Shown here: piece after piece, positions 9,910 through 18,551 of the stretch | How the letters are laid out: each line of letters opens with the position of its first letter | How positions within the stretch are numbered: position 1 is the first letter of the stretch | Assembly: GCF_014205275.1 (NCBI RefSeq) | Contig: NZ_JACHND010000001.1 | Span: forward strand, 3,658,001 to 3,722,000 | DNA from: Sphaerisporangium siamense | GTDB taxonomy: Bacteria; Actinomycetota; Actinomycetes; Streptosporangiales; Streptosporangiaceae | Length of the DNA stretch: 64,000 nucleotides | Direction: 5' to 3' | Notes under the pieces: model-generated | Databases searched by the model: none | Seen by the model: the letters and a program-made list of their open reading frames with translations, nothing else | Told to the model about the DNA's origin: nothing | Made by a program: the position numbers and the translations under genes

Positions 9910-10614
9910 GTGAGAGCCGGGAAGAAGGCCGGAGCCGTGAAGGAGTCGAAGGCGGAGCTCAGTTACGAGCTACTTCGGTCACGGATCCTCGACGGCACCT
10001 ATGGGCCCGGCTACCGCCTCGTGATGGACCAACTCGCCCGCGAGACCGGCGTCAGCACCATCCCGCTGCGCGAGGCCGTGCGCCGGCTGCAGTCCGAGGG
10101 CCTGGTCGAGGTCGTGCGCAACATCGGCGCCCGCGTCGCCGCCTTCGACGCCGCGCAGGTCGAGCACACGCTCAACATCCTCGCCCGGCTGGAGGGCTAC
10201 GCCACCGCGATCTCCGCGCCGCTGATGAAGCCGCGGCACATCGAGATCTCGCGTGAGATCAACCAGCGCATGGCCGCGGCGCTGGAGGAGTTCGACCCGG
10301 CCTCCTTCACGGCGCTGAACCGCCAGTTCCACTTCTCCATCTACGAGCACTGCCCGGACGACCACCTGTGCGTGCTGCTGGAGTCGCAGTGGGCCCGGCT
10401 GGACCACATGCGCCGGTCGACGTTCACCTACGTCCCGGGGCGCGCCCGCCGTTCGGTCGCCGAGCACGACCACATGCTCGACCTCATCGCGATGGGCGCC
10501 GAGGGCGCCGAGATCGAGCGGGTGGCCTGCGCCCACAAGATCGCGACCGCGGACGCGCTGCACAACGCGCAGCACAGCGCGCACGTCACGCCCCAGCAGC
10601 CCGCCGCCCGCTGA
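9910..10614 (+). CDS. GntR-family regulator with FCD effector domain
   Basis: About 234 aa. The N-terminal winged helix (SYELLRSRILDGTYGPG, ARETGVSTIPLREAVRRLQSEG) is followed by an all-helical FCD domain, with candidate metal/effector residues in NRQFHFSIYEH and SVAEHDHMLDLI. The open frame allows GTG 9844, overlapping the hydrolase stop. GTG 9910 has AAGGGG just upstream and is preferred. It is the only regulator inside the catabolic island and the best candidate to bind the repeated AATCGTATnnGATTC sites (inference). Confidence 0.88.
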   Translation: MRAGKKAGAVKESKAELSYELLRSRILDGTYGPGYRLVMDQLARETGVSTIPLREAVRRLQSEGLVEVVRNIGARVAAFDAAQVEHTLNILARLEGYATAISAPLMKPRHIEISREINQRMAAALEEFDPASFTALNRQFHFSIYEHCPDDHLCVLLESQWARLDHMRRSTFTYVPGRARRSVAEHDHMLDLIAMGAEGAEIERVACAHKIATADALHNAQHSAHVTPQQPAAR

Positions 10615-10675
10615 TCCCGGCCGCGATCGGCGCCACACCGGCGCGGGTCAGGCTGCTGATCCGCCCCGAAAACCA

Positions 10676-10715
10676 CGAGCCCGGCACGCCCCCTCGGTGT
10701 GCCGGGCTCGACGCT
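10676..10715. terminator. Bidirectional terminator between gntR and the SDR
   Basis: 12-bp perfect stem CGAGCCCGGCAC (10676-10687) / GTGCCGGGCTCG (10699-10710) between convergent genes, followed by ACGCTTT. Confidence 0.7.
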
Positions 10716-10731
10716 TTCGCGCCACGGGCGC

Positions 10732-11469
10732 TCACATCAGCAACTGGCCGCCGTCCACCTGGACCACCGCGCCGGTGATGTGCCCCGCCGAGGGCGAGGC
10801 GAGGAAGAGCACCAGCGGGGTGATGTCGCCGGTGGTGGCGATCTTCCGCAGGGGGATGCGGGACTCCCAGGCCGCGCGGGCGTCGGGGTTGTCCGCCAGC
10901 CCCGCGGTCATCGGCGTGATGACCGGGCCGGGGGCCACGCCGTTCACGCGGATGCCGTGCCCGGCGAGCTCGATCGCCGCCGTGCGGGTGAGGGCGTCCA
11001 CGCCCGCCTTGGTCGCCTCGTAGTGCCCGAGGCCAGGGGTGGGCTGGCGCGCGCCGATCGAGCTGATGTTGACGACGCAGCCGCCCGCGCCCGCCTTGAT
11101 CATCTGGTTGGCGACGGCCTGGGTGACGAGGAAGGTGCCCCGCATGTTCACGGCCATGACCCGGTCGAAGATCTCGACGGGCAGGTCGGTGAGCGGCCCG
11201 CCGCCGGCGACGATGCCCGCGTTGTTGACCAGGACCTCGACGGGCCCGAGCCGCTCGGCCACCAGCTCGACGCCGGCGGCGACCGACTCGGGGTCGGTGA
11301 TGTCCACCGCGACCGGCAGGGCGCCGAGCTCCGCGGCGACGGCGCCGGCCGCGGCCTCGTCGATGTCCACGACGGCGACGCGGTCGCCGTTCTCCGCGAA
11401 CGCCTGCGCCACGGCGCGGCCGATGCCGCTGGCCGCGCCGGTCACCAGGACGACACGGCCGGCGGTCAC
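10732..11469 (-). CDS. Short-chain dehydrogenase/reductase
   Basis: 245-aa classical SDR. The cofactor motif TGAASGIG is near the N-terminus, NNAGIV follows strand 4, and the catalytic YxxxK is YEATK with the preceding serine in NISSIGARQ. An acidic residue after strand 2 (VVDIDE) favours NAD(H). The GTG start overlaps the stop of the upstream methyltransferase gene (GTGA), so the pair is translationally coupled. Probable alcohol/ketone step on the pathway substrate. Exact reaction unknown. Confidence 0.88.
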   Translation of the reverse strand: MTAGRVVLVTGAASGIGRAVAQAFAENGDRVAVVDIDEAAAGAVAAELGALPVAVDITDPESVAAGVELVAERLGPVEVLVNNAGIVAGGGPLTDLPVEIFDRVMAVNMRGTFLVTQAVANQMIKAGAGGCVVNISSIGARQPTPGLGHYEATKAGVDALTRTAAIELAGHGIRVNGVAPGPVITPMTAGLADNPDARAAWESRIPLRKIATTGDITPLVLFLASPSAGHITGAVVQVDGGQLLM

Positions 11470-12467
11470 CGGGCCTCCGCGATGATGATCCGCGGGCTGG
11501 CCGTGAGGCTACGCGTCTCGACCGGGTGCCACCCCGCTTCGGTGAGCCACGCGCGCACTTCGGCCTCCGGATAGACGATCGTGCCGTCGATCACAAGGTA
11601 TTCGCCGGCGTGCAGCGCGTCGAGGGGACGCTGGTGCTCGTCGTCGTCGAGGAAGAAGTCGAGCAGGATGAGCGTGGCGCCGGGCGCGGCGGCCTCCCGG
11701 GCCTTACGGATGATCACACGGTTCTCCGCCACGTCGTGGCGGTGCGCGACGTGTTCGAGGAGCACCAGGTCGAAGCCGGTGGGGAGCTCGCCGGTCAGCG
11801 GGTCGCCGGTGATGACCTCGGTGCGGTCGCCGAGACCGGCGCCGTCGAGGAACTCCTTGGCGAACCCGGTCATGTGCTCGGTGGAGTAGAAGGTGCCGTG
11901 CAGGCCGGGGTTCGGGCCGAGGGCCTCGGCGAGGAACGCGCCGGACAGGCCGTCCAGGTCCAGCACCCGCTGGTGGCGCGAGAAGTCGTACGCCTGGGCG
12001 AGCATCTTGGCGTGCAGCGCGTTGTAGGTCATGACGCCGGTCATGAACGTTCCAAGCCGATCGCCGCCGAGGTCGAGCGGGGCCGGCTTGGCGGTGCGCG
12101 ACGTCTCGCCGAAGCCGAGCCAGTGCCCGTAGCTGATGCCGTCGAGGAACCCGAGGAAGGGGCGGAGGTCGACGTCGTCGCCGCCACCGGACAGGTAGCG
12201 GGCGGTGGCCGGCGAGTTGGCGTACACCCCGTTGGTGCGGGTCACCAGATCGAGGCCCGCCATGGTGTCGGCGAGGATGCGCGCGGTGCGCTCGGGAAGC
12301 CCGGTGCGGGCGGAGATCTCGGCCACGCTCGCGGGACCTTCGGCGAGGGCGGCGAACAGGCCGGCTTCGCTGGCCGCGAAGAGCTGCTTGGCGGCCATGT
12401 AGCCGACGGCCACGTCGACGATCCTGGAAGGGCCGTCGGACGCGGGGATGTCGGAGTGGGGCGGCAT
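11466..12467 (-). CDS. O-methyltransferase-like protein (AdoMet-dependent, plant OMT/HIOMT type)
   Basis: 333 aa. An N-terminal winged-helix dimerisation domain (AAKQLFAASEAGLFAAL, SARTGLPERTARILADTM) precedes a Rossmann methyltransferase fold. The AdoMet glycine loop, normally DxGxGxG, reads VLDLDGLSGAFLAEAL, so two conserved glycines are replaced. Later elements (DLVLLEHVAHRHD, LILLDFFLDDD) are preserved. It is coupled to the SDR by a GTGA overlap and is divergent from an aldo/keto reductase across an operator-like site. It may methylate a phenol, or may have lost or changed cofactor use. Confidence 0.8.
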   Translation of the reverse strand: MPPHSDIPASDGPSRIVDVAVGYMAAKQLFAASEAGLFAALAEGPASVAEISARTGLPERTARILADTMAGLDLVTRTNGVYANSPATARYLSGGGDDVDLRPFLGFLDGISYGHWLGFGETSRTAKPAPLDLGGDRLGTFMTGVMTYNALHAKMLAQAYDFSRHQRVLDLDGLSGAFLAEALGPNPGLHGTFYSTEHMTGFAKEFLDGAGLGDRTEVITGDPLTGELPTGFDLVLLEHVAHRHDVAENRVIIRKAREAAAPGATLILLDFFLDDDEHQRPLDALHAGEYLVIDGTIVYPEAEVRAWLTEAGWHPVETRSLTASPRIIIAEAR

Positions 12468-12500
12468 GAACTCAACTCCCTAGATGCTAAACAATATTCG

Positions 12501-12515
12501 GAATGCTATACGATT
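12501..12515. promoter_or_regulatory. Operator-like site between methyltransferase and aldo/keto reductase
   Basis: GAATGCTATACGATT is the reverse complement of AATCGTATAGCATTC, a close match to the island motif, in the 97-bp divergent intergenic region. Confidence 0.5.
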
Positions 12516-12564
12516 CACCTCTCGGCGACCAGAGGTCGCGCGCGTCGGTCATCGGAGGTGCACG

Positions 12565-13554
12565 ATGGAGTTCACAGGTCCAGTCCCCAGGCGCCGGCTC
12601 GGCCCCGAAGGTCCGGAGATCCCCGTGTTCGGGCTCGGATCCTGGAACACCTGGGACCGCATGGAGCGCGGTGACGCCGCCACGCTGATCAGGCGGGCCG
12701 TCGACCTGGGTGTCGACCTCTTCGACGTCGCCCACTACAACTTCGGCCCGCACGCCGAGGACGCCGTCACCGACCTGCTCTTCAACAGGGCGGTCAGGGA
12801 CGCGGGGCTCGCCCGGGAAGACTACCTGTTGTGCGGCAAGCTGTGGCTCTGGGACTACCCGAAGACCTCCTTCGCCGAGCAGATCCAGGTCTCCCTGGCC
12901 CGCGCAGGGGTCGAGCGCGCCGACTTCGTGGTGGCCGGCGACTTCTTCGGTGACCTGGACATCCGCGCGGTGGTGACCGACGCCACCGAGCTCGTCCACG
13001 CGGGCTGGTTCGGGGCCTGGGGCGTCAACAACTGGTCGGCGGCCGACCTGCGGCTCGCCCGCGAGTTCGCCGCCGCCGAGGGACTGGTGCCGCCGACCTT
13101 CGCCCAGCTCAAGTACAGCCTGGCCCGCCGCTCGGTGCCCGAGGGCGAGCCGTACGGGCGCATGTTCGCCGAAGGGCTGGCCCTGCAGGCGTCCGACGTC
13201 TTCGAGGGCGGCATCCTCGCCGGCAAGCTGAACCCCCAGCGCAAGATCGGCGCGGACCCGGGCGGCATCCGCGAGCGCATCCGCGACTCCTACCCCGAGG
13301 TCCAGCGGGTGGCCGAGGGGTTCGGCGCCACCCCCGCGCAGCTCGCCATCGCCTACACCCTCACCCACCCCGCCACGGTGAACGTGCTGTTCGGCGCGAG
13401 CGGGCTCGCGCAGCTCCAGGACAACCTCGGCGCGCTGGAGCTGCTCGACCGGCACGGCGACGAGCTGCGCGCGGCGGTCGCGGACCTGTGGATCGACAAG
13501 GACGTCGTGCGCCCCGACGCCTCGTGGGGAACCGACGCCCCCGAGCGCTCCTGA
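12565..13554 (+). CDS. Aldo/keto reductase lacking the catalytic histidine (paralogue 1)
   Basis: 329-aa TIM-barrel AKR. The tetrad positions D54 (LFDVA), Y58 and K92 (CGKLW) are present, but the fourth position, usually His in an LxxxH-type strand, is in the ADFVVAGD segment (Gly125-Asp126). The ending (NVLFGASGLAQLQDNL) is typical of the Kv-beta/YhdN branch. The ATG at 12565 has CGGAGGTG upstream; the open frame reaches further up but would cover the promoter. A close paralogue lies at 21847-22815. It probably reduces a pathway carbonyl with NADPH; activity may be altered. Confidence 0.87.
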   Translation: MEFTGPVPRRRLGPEGPEIPVFGLGSWNTWDRMERGDAATLIRRAVDLGVDLFDVAHYNFGPHAEDAVTDLLFNRAVRDAGLAREDYLLCGKLWLWDYPKTSFAEQIQVSLARAGVERADFVVAGDFFGDLDIRAVVTDATELVHAGWFGAWGVNNWSAADLRLAREFAAAEGLVPPTFAQLKYSLARRSVPEGEPYGRMFAEGLALQASDVFEGGILAGKLNPQRKIGADPGGIRERIRDSYPEVQRVAEGFGATPAQLAIAYTLTHPATVNVLFGASGLAQLQDNLGALELLDRHGDELRAAVADLWIDKDVVRPDASWGTDAPERS

Positions 13555-13560
13555 GACTCG

Positions 13561-13599
13561 CACCGGCCGGCGCCTGCCCTGAGCCGCCGGCCGGTGCGG
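13561..13599. terminator. Bidirectional terminator, aldo/keto reductase and amidohydrolase
   Basis: 12-bp stem CACCGGCCGGCG (13561-13572) / CGCCGGCCGGTG (13585-13596) in the gap between convergent genes. Confidence 0.65.
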
Positions 13600-13600
13600 A

Positions 13601-14983
13601 TCAAAGCTCGTGGACGACGCGGCCGTCCACCAGCGTCAGGCTCACGGGCACCTTCGGCAGGGCCTCCGGCTCGGTCTCCAGCAGGCCGGCGTCCAGGACG
13701 CACAGGTCGGCGACCTTGCCCGGCTCCAGCGAGCCCTTCCAGGACTCGTCCCCGTCCTGCCAGGCCGGGACGATCGTGTAGGAGCGCAGGGCCTCGGCGA
13801 CCGTCAGGCGCTGCTCCTCCCCGCACACACGGCCGTCCAGGCCGCGCCGGGTCACCGCCGCGGCCAGTCCCGCCCGCCAGTCGGGGGTCAGGACGGGCGC
13901 GTCGGAGCTCAGGCAGAGCCGCACTCCCGCGGTGAGCGCGTCCCGCGTCGGCCAGGTGATCGGCATGACGTCGTCGCCGACCGCGCCGCGCATCATGTCG
14001 CCGGTGAAGACCGCGATCCCGGCCTGGGTGTTCAGGCCGACGCCGGCCGAGGCCATCGTGGCGAGCGTCCCGGGCGCGAGCAGGTCGCCGTGGATGATGT
14101 AGTGGCGGGCGTCGCGCCCGTCGCGGGCCAGGGCGCCGGCCATCGCGCGCGCTACCGTCCTGGTCGTGCGGCTGCCGGTGGCGTGCACCGCGATCTGGTG
14201 CCCGGCCGCGTGCGCCGCGTCGATCATCGCCAGCAGCGCCGCCTCGCGGTCGGCCTCGGAGTCGCCCTCGACCAGCAGGCCGCCGTAGGAGCCGTCGGTG
14301 TACGGCTCGTCGACCCAGGCGTTGCGCATCGGGGGTATGCCGTCGGCGAAGATCTTCACGCCCGCGACCCGGAACCAGCCCGGCACGGGGGAGGGCGGCG
14401 TGAAGTCGCGCAGGCCGCCGAGCACGTCCTTGAGGGAGCTGCGCCCGTCGAGCTCGCCGAACAGCATGAGCGCGGTGACGCGCGCGGTGAGCCTGCCCTC
14501 GGCGGCCAGGTCGGCGTAGTCGCGCAGGGCCTCGGAGCCGAAGCAGCCGCTCGGGCCCGCGTCCTCGCCGGGGCCGAGCCCGGGTTCGGTGTAGCTGGTG
14601 ACGCCGAGGGGCGCCAGCAGCTCGGCCGTCTTGAGGATGGCGCGGCGCCGGTCCTCACGCGTCTTCAGGGGCGCGGGGGCCTCACCGCCGCCGGCCGCCA
14701 TCTGCTCCATGAGAAGGGACGGCCACATCTGGCCGAGCCACACGCCGTGCAGGTGGGAGTCGTTGATGCCGGGGAGCACCGAGCGTCCCTCCAGGGGGAT
14801 GACCCGGGTGCGCGGTCCGATCAACGGCGTGATCTGATCAGCGGTGCCGGTTCTCGCGATCCGGCCGCCGGTGACGGCGATCGCCTCCACCACGCGGTCC
14901 GCGGCGTCGACGGTGTGGACCGCGCCGCCGGTCAAGACCAGGTCGGCGGTCCCGGCCAGGTACTCCGATTCGTTAGCCAACAT
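13601..14983 (-). CDS. Amidohydrolase, YtcJ-like family
   Basis: 460-aa metal-dependent hydrolase of the amidohydrolase-3 type. The N-terminal beta-sandwich (LVLTGGAVHTVDAADRVVEA) leads to the metal site INDSHLHG with D75, H77 and H79. GVKIFADGIPP supplies the lysine position, IAVHATGS and IIHGDLL give further histidines, and SSDAPVL supplies the catalytic Asp. The C-terminal half completes the sandwich (KVADLCVLDAG). The first Met that leaves a promoter gap is 14983; the longer frame overlaps the divergent hydrolase gene. It presumably hydrolyses an amide or cyclic amide; the substrate is unknown. Confidence 0.88.
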   Translation of the reverse strand: MLANESEYLAGTADLVLTGGAVHTVDAADRVVEAIAVTGGRIARTGTADQITPLIGPRTRVIPLEGRSVLPGINDSHLHGVWLGQMWPSLLMEQMAAGGGEAPAPLKTREDRRRAILKTAELLAPLGVTSYTEPGLGPGEDAGPSGCFGSEALRDYADLAAEGRLTARVTALMLFGELDGRSSLKDVLGGLRDFTPPSPVPGWFRVAGVKIFADGIPPMRNAWVDEPYTDGSYGGLLVEGDSEADREAALLAMIDAAHAAGHQIAVHATGSRTTRTVARAMAGALARDGRDARHYIIHGDLLAPGTLATMASAGVGLNTQAGIAVFTGDMMRGAVGDDVMPITWPTRDALTAGVRLCLSSDAPVLTPDWRAGLAAAVTRRGLDGRVCGEEQRLTVAEALRSYTIVPAWQDGDESWKGSLEPGKVADLCVLDAGLLETEPEALPKVPVSLTLVDGRVVHEL

Positions 14984-15030
14984 TTCACCATCGCTCTGGA
15001 CACGTGATTTCGTCGCGAATAACGTACATG

Positions 15031-15045
15031 GAATCGGATACGATT
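15031..15045. promoter_or_regulatory. Operator-like site between amidohydrolase and the esterase-liv operon
   Basis: GAATCGGATACGATT (reverse complement AATCGTATCCGATTC) is the best match to the island consensus, centred in the 112-bp divergent region. Confidence 0.55.
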
Positions 15046-15095
15046 TGTGAGTGCCTGAACGATGAGGGCGGGCACCCGGGCTCCCGGAGGTATCG

Positions 15096-16049
15096 ATGCC
15101 CCTGCATCCGGAGGCGCAGGCCATAGTGTCACGCGCCGCCATCCAGGGCCAGGGCGAGGCTCCCGCCACCCAGCCCAGCGCGGCGGAGATGCGCGAGCAG
15201 TTCCGTCAGGTCTGGTCGATGCCGGATGATCTCCCGTCCGTCGGCGGCGTGGTCGACACCGTCTTCCCCGGCCCCGCCGGAGAGGTGCCGATCCGCGTCT
15301 ACACGCCGGAGGGAGAAGGTCCCTTCCCTGTCTTCGTGTGGTTCCACGGCGGTGGCTGGACGATCGGCTCGCTTGACGAGAACGAGGTCTCCTGCCGTAC
15401 GGTGTGCGCGGGCGCGAACGTCGTGGTGGTGTCCGTGGACTACCGGCTCGCGCCGGAGAACCCCTACCCCGCCGCGGCGGACGACTGCTACGCCGCCGTG
15501 CGGTGGGTGCACGAGAACCCGGAGGCCGTGAACGCCGACCCGTCGCGGATCGCCGTCGGAGGCGAGAGCGCCGGAGGCAATCTCGCCGCCGTCGCCGCGC
15601 TCATGGCGAGGGACCTCGGAGGTCCGCGACTGGCCCTGCAAGTGCTCGTGTCTCCCGTGCTCGGCCACCCGGACGACGGACGGGCGTCGTATCGGGACTG
15701 CTCGGAAGGATACTTCCTCTCGAAGGCCAGCATGGATTGGTTTTTCACGACATACCCCCGCGACGCGCGCGACCTGGAGGACCCGTACCTCCTGCCGCTG
15801 CGCGCCAAGGACCTGTCGGGCCTGCCCCCGGCCGTGGTCCTCGGCGCCGAGTACGACGTGCTGCGCGACGAGGGTGAGGACTACGCCGAGGCGCTCCGCG
15901 CCGCCGGCGTCCCCGTGGACCTGGTCCGCTACGAGGGCCTGATCCACGGCTTCTTCGGCTTGCTGTCCCGCGAGCTGTCGGACTCCGCCAAGGCACACCG
16001 GCGGGTCATCGACGCTCTGCGGGCGGCGTACGCGAAAGGCGATCGATGA
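15096..16049 (+). CDS. Alpha/beta hydrolase, hormone-sensitive-lipase family esterase
   Basis: 317-aa esterase with the HSL oxyanion motif HGGGW at residues 84-88, the nucleophile S158 in GGESAGGN, the acid in GAEYDVLRDEG and the base in LIHGFF. A GGAGG site precedes the ATG. Its stop overlaps the LivF start (ATGA), so it leads an operon with the importer, which suggests it acts on the imported ester or amide. It is an intracellular enzyme; no signal peptide is seen. Confidence 0.92.
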   Translation: MPLHPEAQAIVSRAAIQGQGEAPATQPSAAEMREQFRQVWSMPDDLPSVGGVVDTVFPGPAGEVPIRVYTPEGEGPFPVFVWFHGGGWTIGSLDENEVSCRTVCAGANVVVVSVDYRLAPENPYPAAADDCYAAVRWVHENPEAVNADPSRIAVGGESAGGNLAAVAALMARDLGGPRLALQVLVSPVLGHPDDGRASYRDCSEGYFLSKASMDWFFTTYPRDARDLEDPYLLPLRAKDLSGLPPAVVLGAEYDVLRDEGEDYAEALRAAGVPVDLVRYEGLIHGFFGLLSRELSDSAKAHRRVIDALRAAYAKGDR

Positions 16050-16780
16050 GCGGGCCCCTGCTCGCCCTGGACGGCGTGAGCATCAACCGGGGCGAAGTCC
16101 CCATCGTCCATGACGTGACCTTGGGCGTCCGGCCCGGTACGATCACCGTTGTCCTCGGGGCCAACGGTGCGGGCAAGACGACTTTGATGGACGGAATCGC
16201 CGGGCTGGCCCAGGTGACATCAGGAACGATCCAGCTGGGGCAGGCCCCCATCGGCAAACTGCCGACCTACAAGCGGGCGCAGGCCGGTCTCGGCTACGTC
16301 GAGCAGGCCCGCACGGTGTTCCGCACCCTCACGGTCGAGCAGAACCTCAACGTCTCCAAGGCCGGCGACGGCGACCTCGGCATGGCCTACGGTCTCTTCC
16401 CCGAACTGGAGAAGCGCCGCAACCTGCAGGCCGGGCACCTGTCCGGCGGCGAGCAGCAGATGCTCGTCATCGGCCGCGCCCTGGTGTCCTCCCCCAAGCT
16501 CGTGATGATCGACGAGATGTCCCTGGGCCTCGCGCCCGTGATCGTCCGCCGCCTCATGCACGCGGTGGAGGACCTGCTGCAGTTCGGGATCTCCGTGCTG
16601 CTCATCGAGCAGTTCGCCAACCTCGCGCTCGACGTCGGCACCCACGCCTACGTGCTGCGCAAGGGCCGCGTCGTCTTCGACGGGCCGTGTACGGAGCTGC
16701 GCGGCGACGCCGACCGGCTCCACGAGTGTTACTTCGGCTCGGTTGACGCCGGCGCCGGTGAGGAGGGCCTGGCTCGATGA
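16046..16780 (+). CDS. livF: Liv-type ABC transporter ATP-binding protein (LivF)
   Basis: 244-aa ATPase of a branched-chain-amino-acid-type importer. Walker A GANGAGKTT is at residues 38-46, the signature LSGGEQQ and Walker B LVMIDEMSLGLAP follow, with the switch histidine position replaced in LLIEQF as is usual for LivF. It overlaps its neighbours by ATGA on both sides. It should pair with the LivG half of the next protein. Substrate class (amino acid, amide or aromatic acid) is not determinable. Confidence 0.93.
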   Translation: MSGPLLALDGVSINRGEVPIVHDVTLGVRPGTITVVLGANGAGKTTLMDGIAGLAQVTSGTIQLGQAPIGKLPTYKRAQAGLGYVEQARTVFRTLTVEQNLNVSKAGDGDLGMAYGLFPELEKRRNLQAGHLSGGEQQMLVIGRALVSSPKLVMIDEMSLGLAPVIVRRLMHAVEDLLQFGISVLLIEQFANLALDVGTHAYVLRKGRVVFDGPCTELRGDADRLHECYFGSVDAGAGEEGLAR

Positions 16781-18504
16781 CGGCCATCGACAAGCGAACG
16801 TGGGGGATCGGCCTCGGCATCGCCGTGGTCGCCTGCGTGCTGGTCCCGAACGTTCTCTCGTCCTACTGGATCTACCTGGCGATCACCGCCATGGTCAGCG
16901 CCGTGATCATGCAGAGCTTCGGCGTGATCGTCGGCCGGGCCGGGGTCATGTCCCTGTGCCAGATGTCCTTCGCGGCGATCGGCGCGTGGGTGGTGCTGCG
17001 GCTCAACCTCAGCGACGCCCCGGGCGGATTCCTGCTCTGGCTGCTGATCGGCGGCCTCGCCGCCGTCCCCGTGGGCGTGGCGATCGGCCTGCCCGCGCTG
17101 CGCATCCGCGGGGTCAACCTCGCCGTCGTCACCTTCGGCTTCGCGGTGTCCGCGGACATCGTCCTCAACGCCAACCAGTTCCCCGGCACCGAGGAGCTGA
17201 AGACGCTCAACCGCCCCAGCATGTTCGCCAGCAACGGCAAGTTCTTCATCCTCGTGGTGATCGTCTTCGTCCTGCTGGCCATCCTGCTGGAGTTCTTCAA
17301 CCGCACCAGGATCGGCATGTCCTGGCGTGAGCTGCGCTACTCCGAGCGGGCCGCCGCCGCGCACGGCACCTCGGTGGCGCGCAGCAAGCTCGCCGCCTTC
17401 GCGCTCAGCGCCTTCATCGCCGGCGTCGGCGGCGGGCTGATGGCGGGTCAGCTCGGCCTGGTCGTGGCGAGCAACTTCTCCATGGGCCAGTCCCTGGCCC
17501 TGTTCGCCGTGGCCATCCTCATCGGCCCGCACCACACCGAGGGCGCGATCATGGGCGGCGTCTTCGGCGCCGTCATGGCGACGATCCTGGACAAGCTGAA
17601 GCTTCCGCAGGACCTGGGGGGCCTGCTCTTCGGCGTCTTCGCGATCTTCGCGCTGCGCACCGGCGTCAGCCAGACCGACTTCACCCGGGCGCGCAAGCGG
17701 GAGGCCGAGGCCCGCAAGGTGCTCGCGGCGCTCCCCGAGAAGAGCGAGTCCGAGAAGGCCGGACCCGTCGTCGCGCCGCCCGTGGGTGGCGCGCCGCTCC
17801 TGGAGGTGCGCGGCCTGACGGTCCGCTTCGGCGAGGTCGTCGCGGTGGACGGCATCAACCTGTCGATCCCCGACGGGGGAGTCGTCGGGCTGATCGGCCC
17901 CAACGGCGCCGGCAAGTCGACCTTCATCGCCGCCGTCACCGGCTTCCTCGCCGGCTACGAGGGCAGCGTCGCGCTCGCCGGCCGGCCGATCGACCGGCTC
18001 ACGCCGAGCGCGCGGGCCCGCCTGGGGCTGCGCCGCACCTTCCAGACCACGACGATCGCTCCGGAGCTCACGCAGTACGAGTACCTGACGATCGGCGCGG
18101 GCCGGAAGCTGGCCAAGGAGGAGGCCGACGAACTGCTCGACTTCTTCGGGTGCCCTCCTGGGGAGGTACCCGTGTCCATCGTGGACGTCGGCACCCGCCG
18201 CCTGCTGGACGTGGCCGCCGCCATCGCGGCCCGTCCGAAGGTCGCGCTGCTGGACGAGCCGGCCGCCGGGCAGTCCGCGGCCGAGTCGCTCGCGCTGGGA
18301 CGCCGCCTCGCGCAGGTGCCGGGCCGGTTCGGTGTGTCGATCCTTCTGGTCGAGCACGACATGGAACTCGTGCGTGCCGCATGCGCTAAGGTGACCGTCC
18401 TCGACTTCGGCCATGTGATCGCCTCGGGTCCCACCCGAGAGGTCCTGGACGATCCGGCCGTCATGGCGGCCTACCTTGGCACTGCGGATGTACCCCTCGT
18501 CTGA
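16777..18504 (+). CDS. livMG: Fused Liv-type permease and ATPase (LivM-LivG)
   Basis: 575-aa fusion. Residues about 1-300 are a LivM-like permease with roughly eight to ten membrane helices (GLGIAVVACVLVPNVL, ILVVIVFVLLAILLEFF and others) and the EEL-like GTSVARSKLAAFALSAF loop. After a charged linker (EKSESEK) comes a LivG ATPase from about residue 335, with Walker A GPNGAGKST, Walker B KVALLDEPAAGQ, and LLVEHDMELV. The fusion is known in other actinobacteria. It overlaps livF by ATGA. Confidence 0.93.
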   Translation: MTAIDKRTWGIGLGIAVVACVLVPNVLSSYWIYLAITAMVSAVIMQSFGVIVGRAGVMSLCQMSFAAIGAWVVLRLNLSDAPGGFLLWLLIGGLAAVPVGVAIGLPALRIRGVNLAVVTFGFAVSADIVLNANQFPGTEELKTLNRPSMFASNGKFFILVVIVFVLLAILLEFFNRTRIGMSWRELRYSERAAAAHGTSVARSKLAAFALSAFIAGVGGGLMAGQLGLVVASNFSMGQSLALFAVAILIGPHHTEGAIMGGVFGAVMATILDKLKLPQDLGGLLFGVFAIFALRTGVSQTDFTRARKREAEARKVLAALPEKSESEKAGPVVAPPVGGAPLLEVRGLTVRFGEVVAVDGINLSIPDGGVVGLIGPNGAGKSTFIAAVTGFLAGYEGSVALAGRPIDRLTPSARARLGLRRTFQTTTIAPELTQYEYLTIGAGRKLAKEEADELLDFFGCPPGEVPVSIVDVGTRRLLDVAAAIAARPKVALLDEPAAGQSAAESLALGRRLAQVPGRFGVSILLVEHDMELVRAACAKVTVLDFGHVIASGPTREVLDDPAVMAAYLGTADVPLV

Positions 18505-18551
18505 ATCAACCCCCGAACCTCTCCAATCAACCCCCCAGGAAAGCGGCAGTA

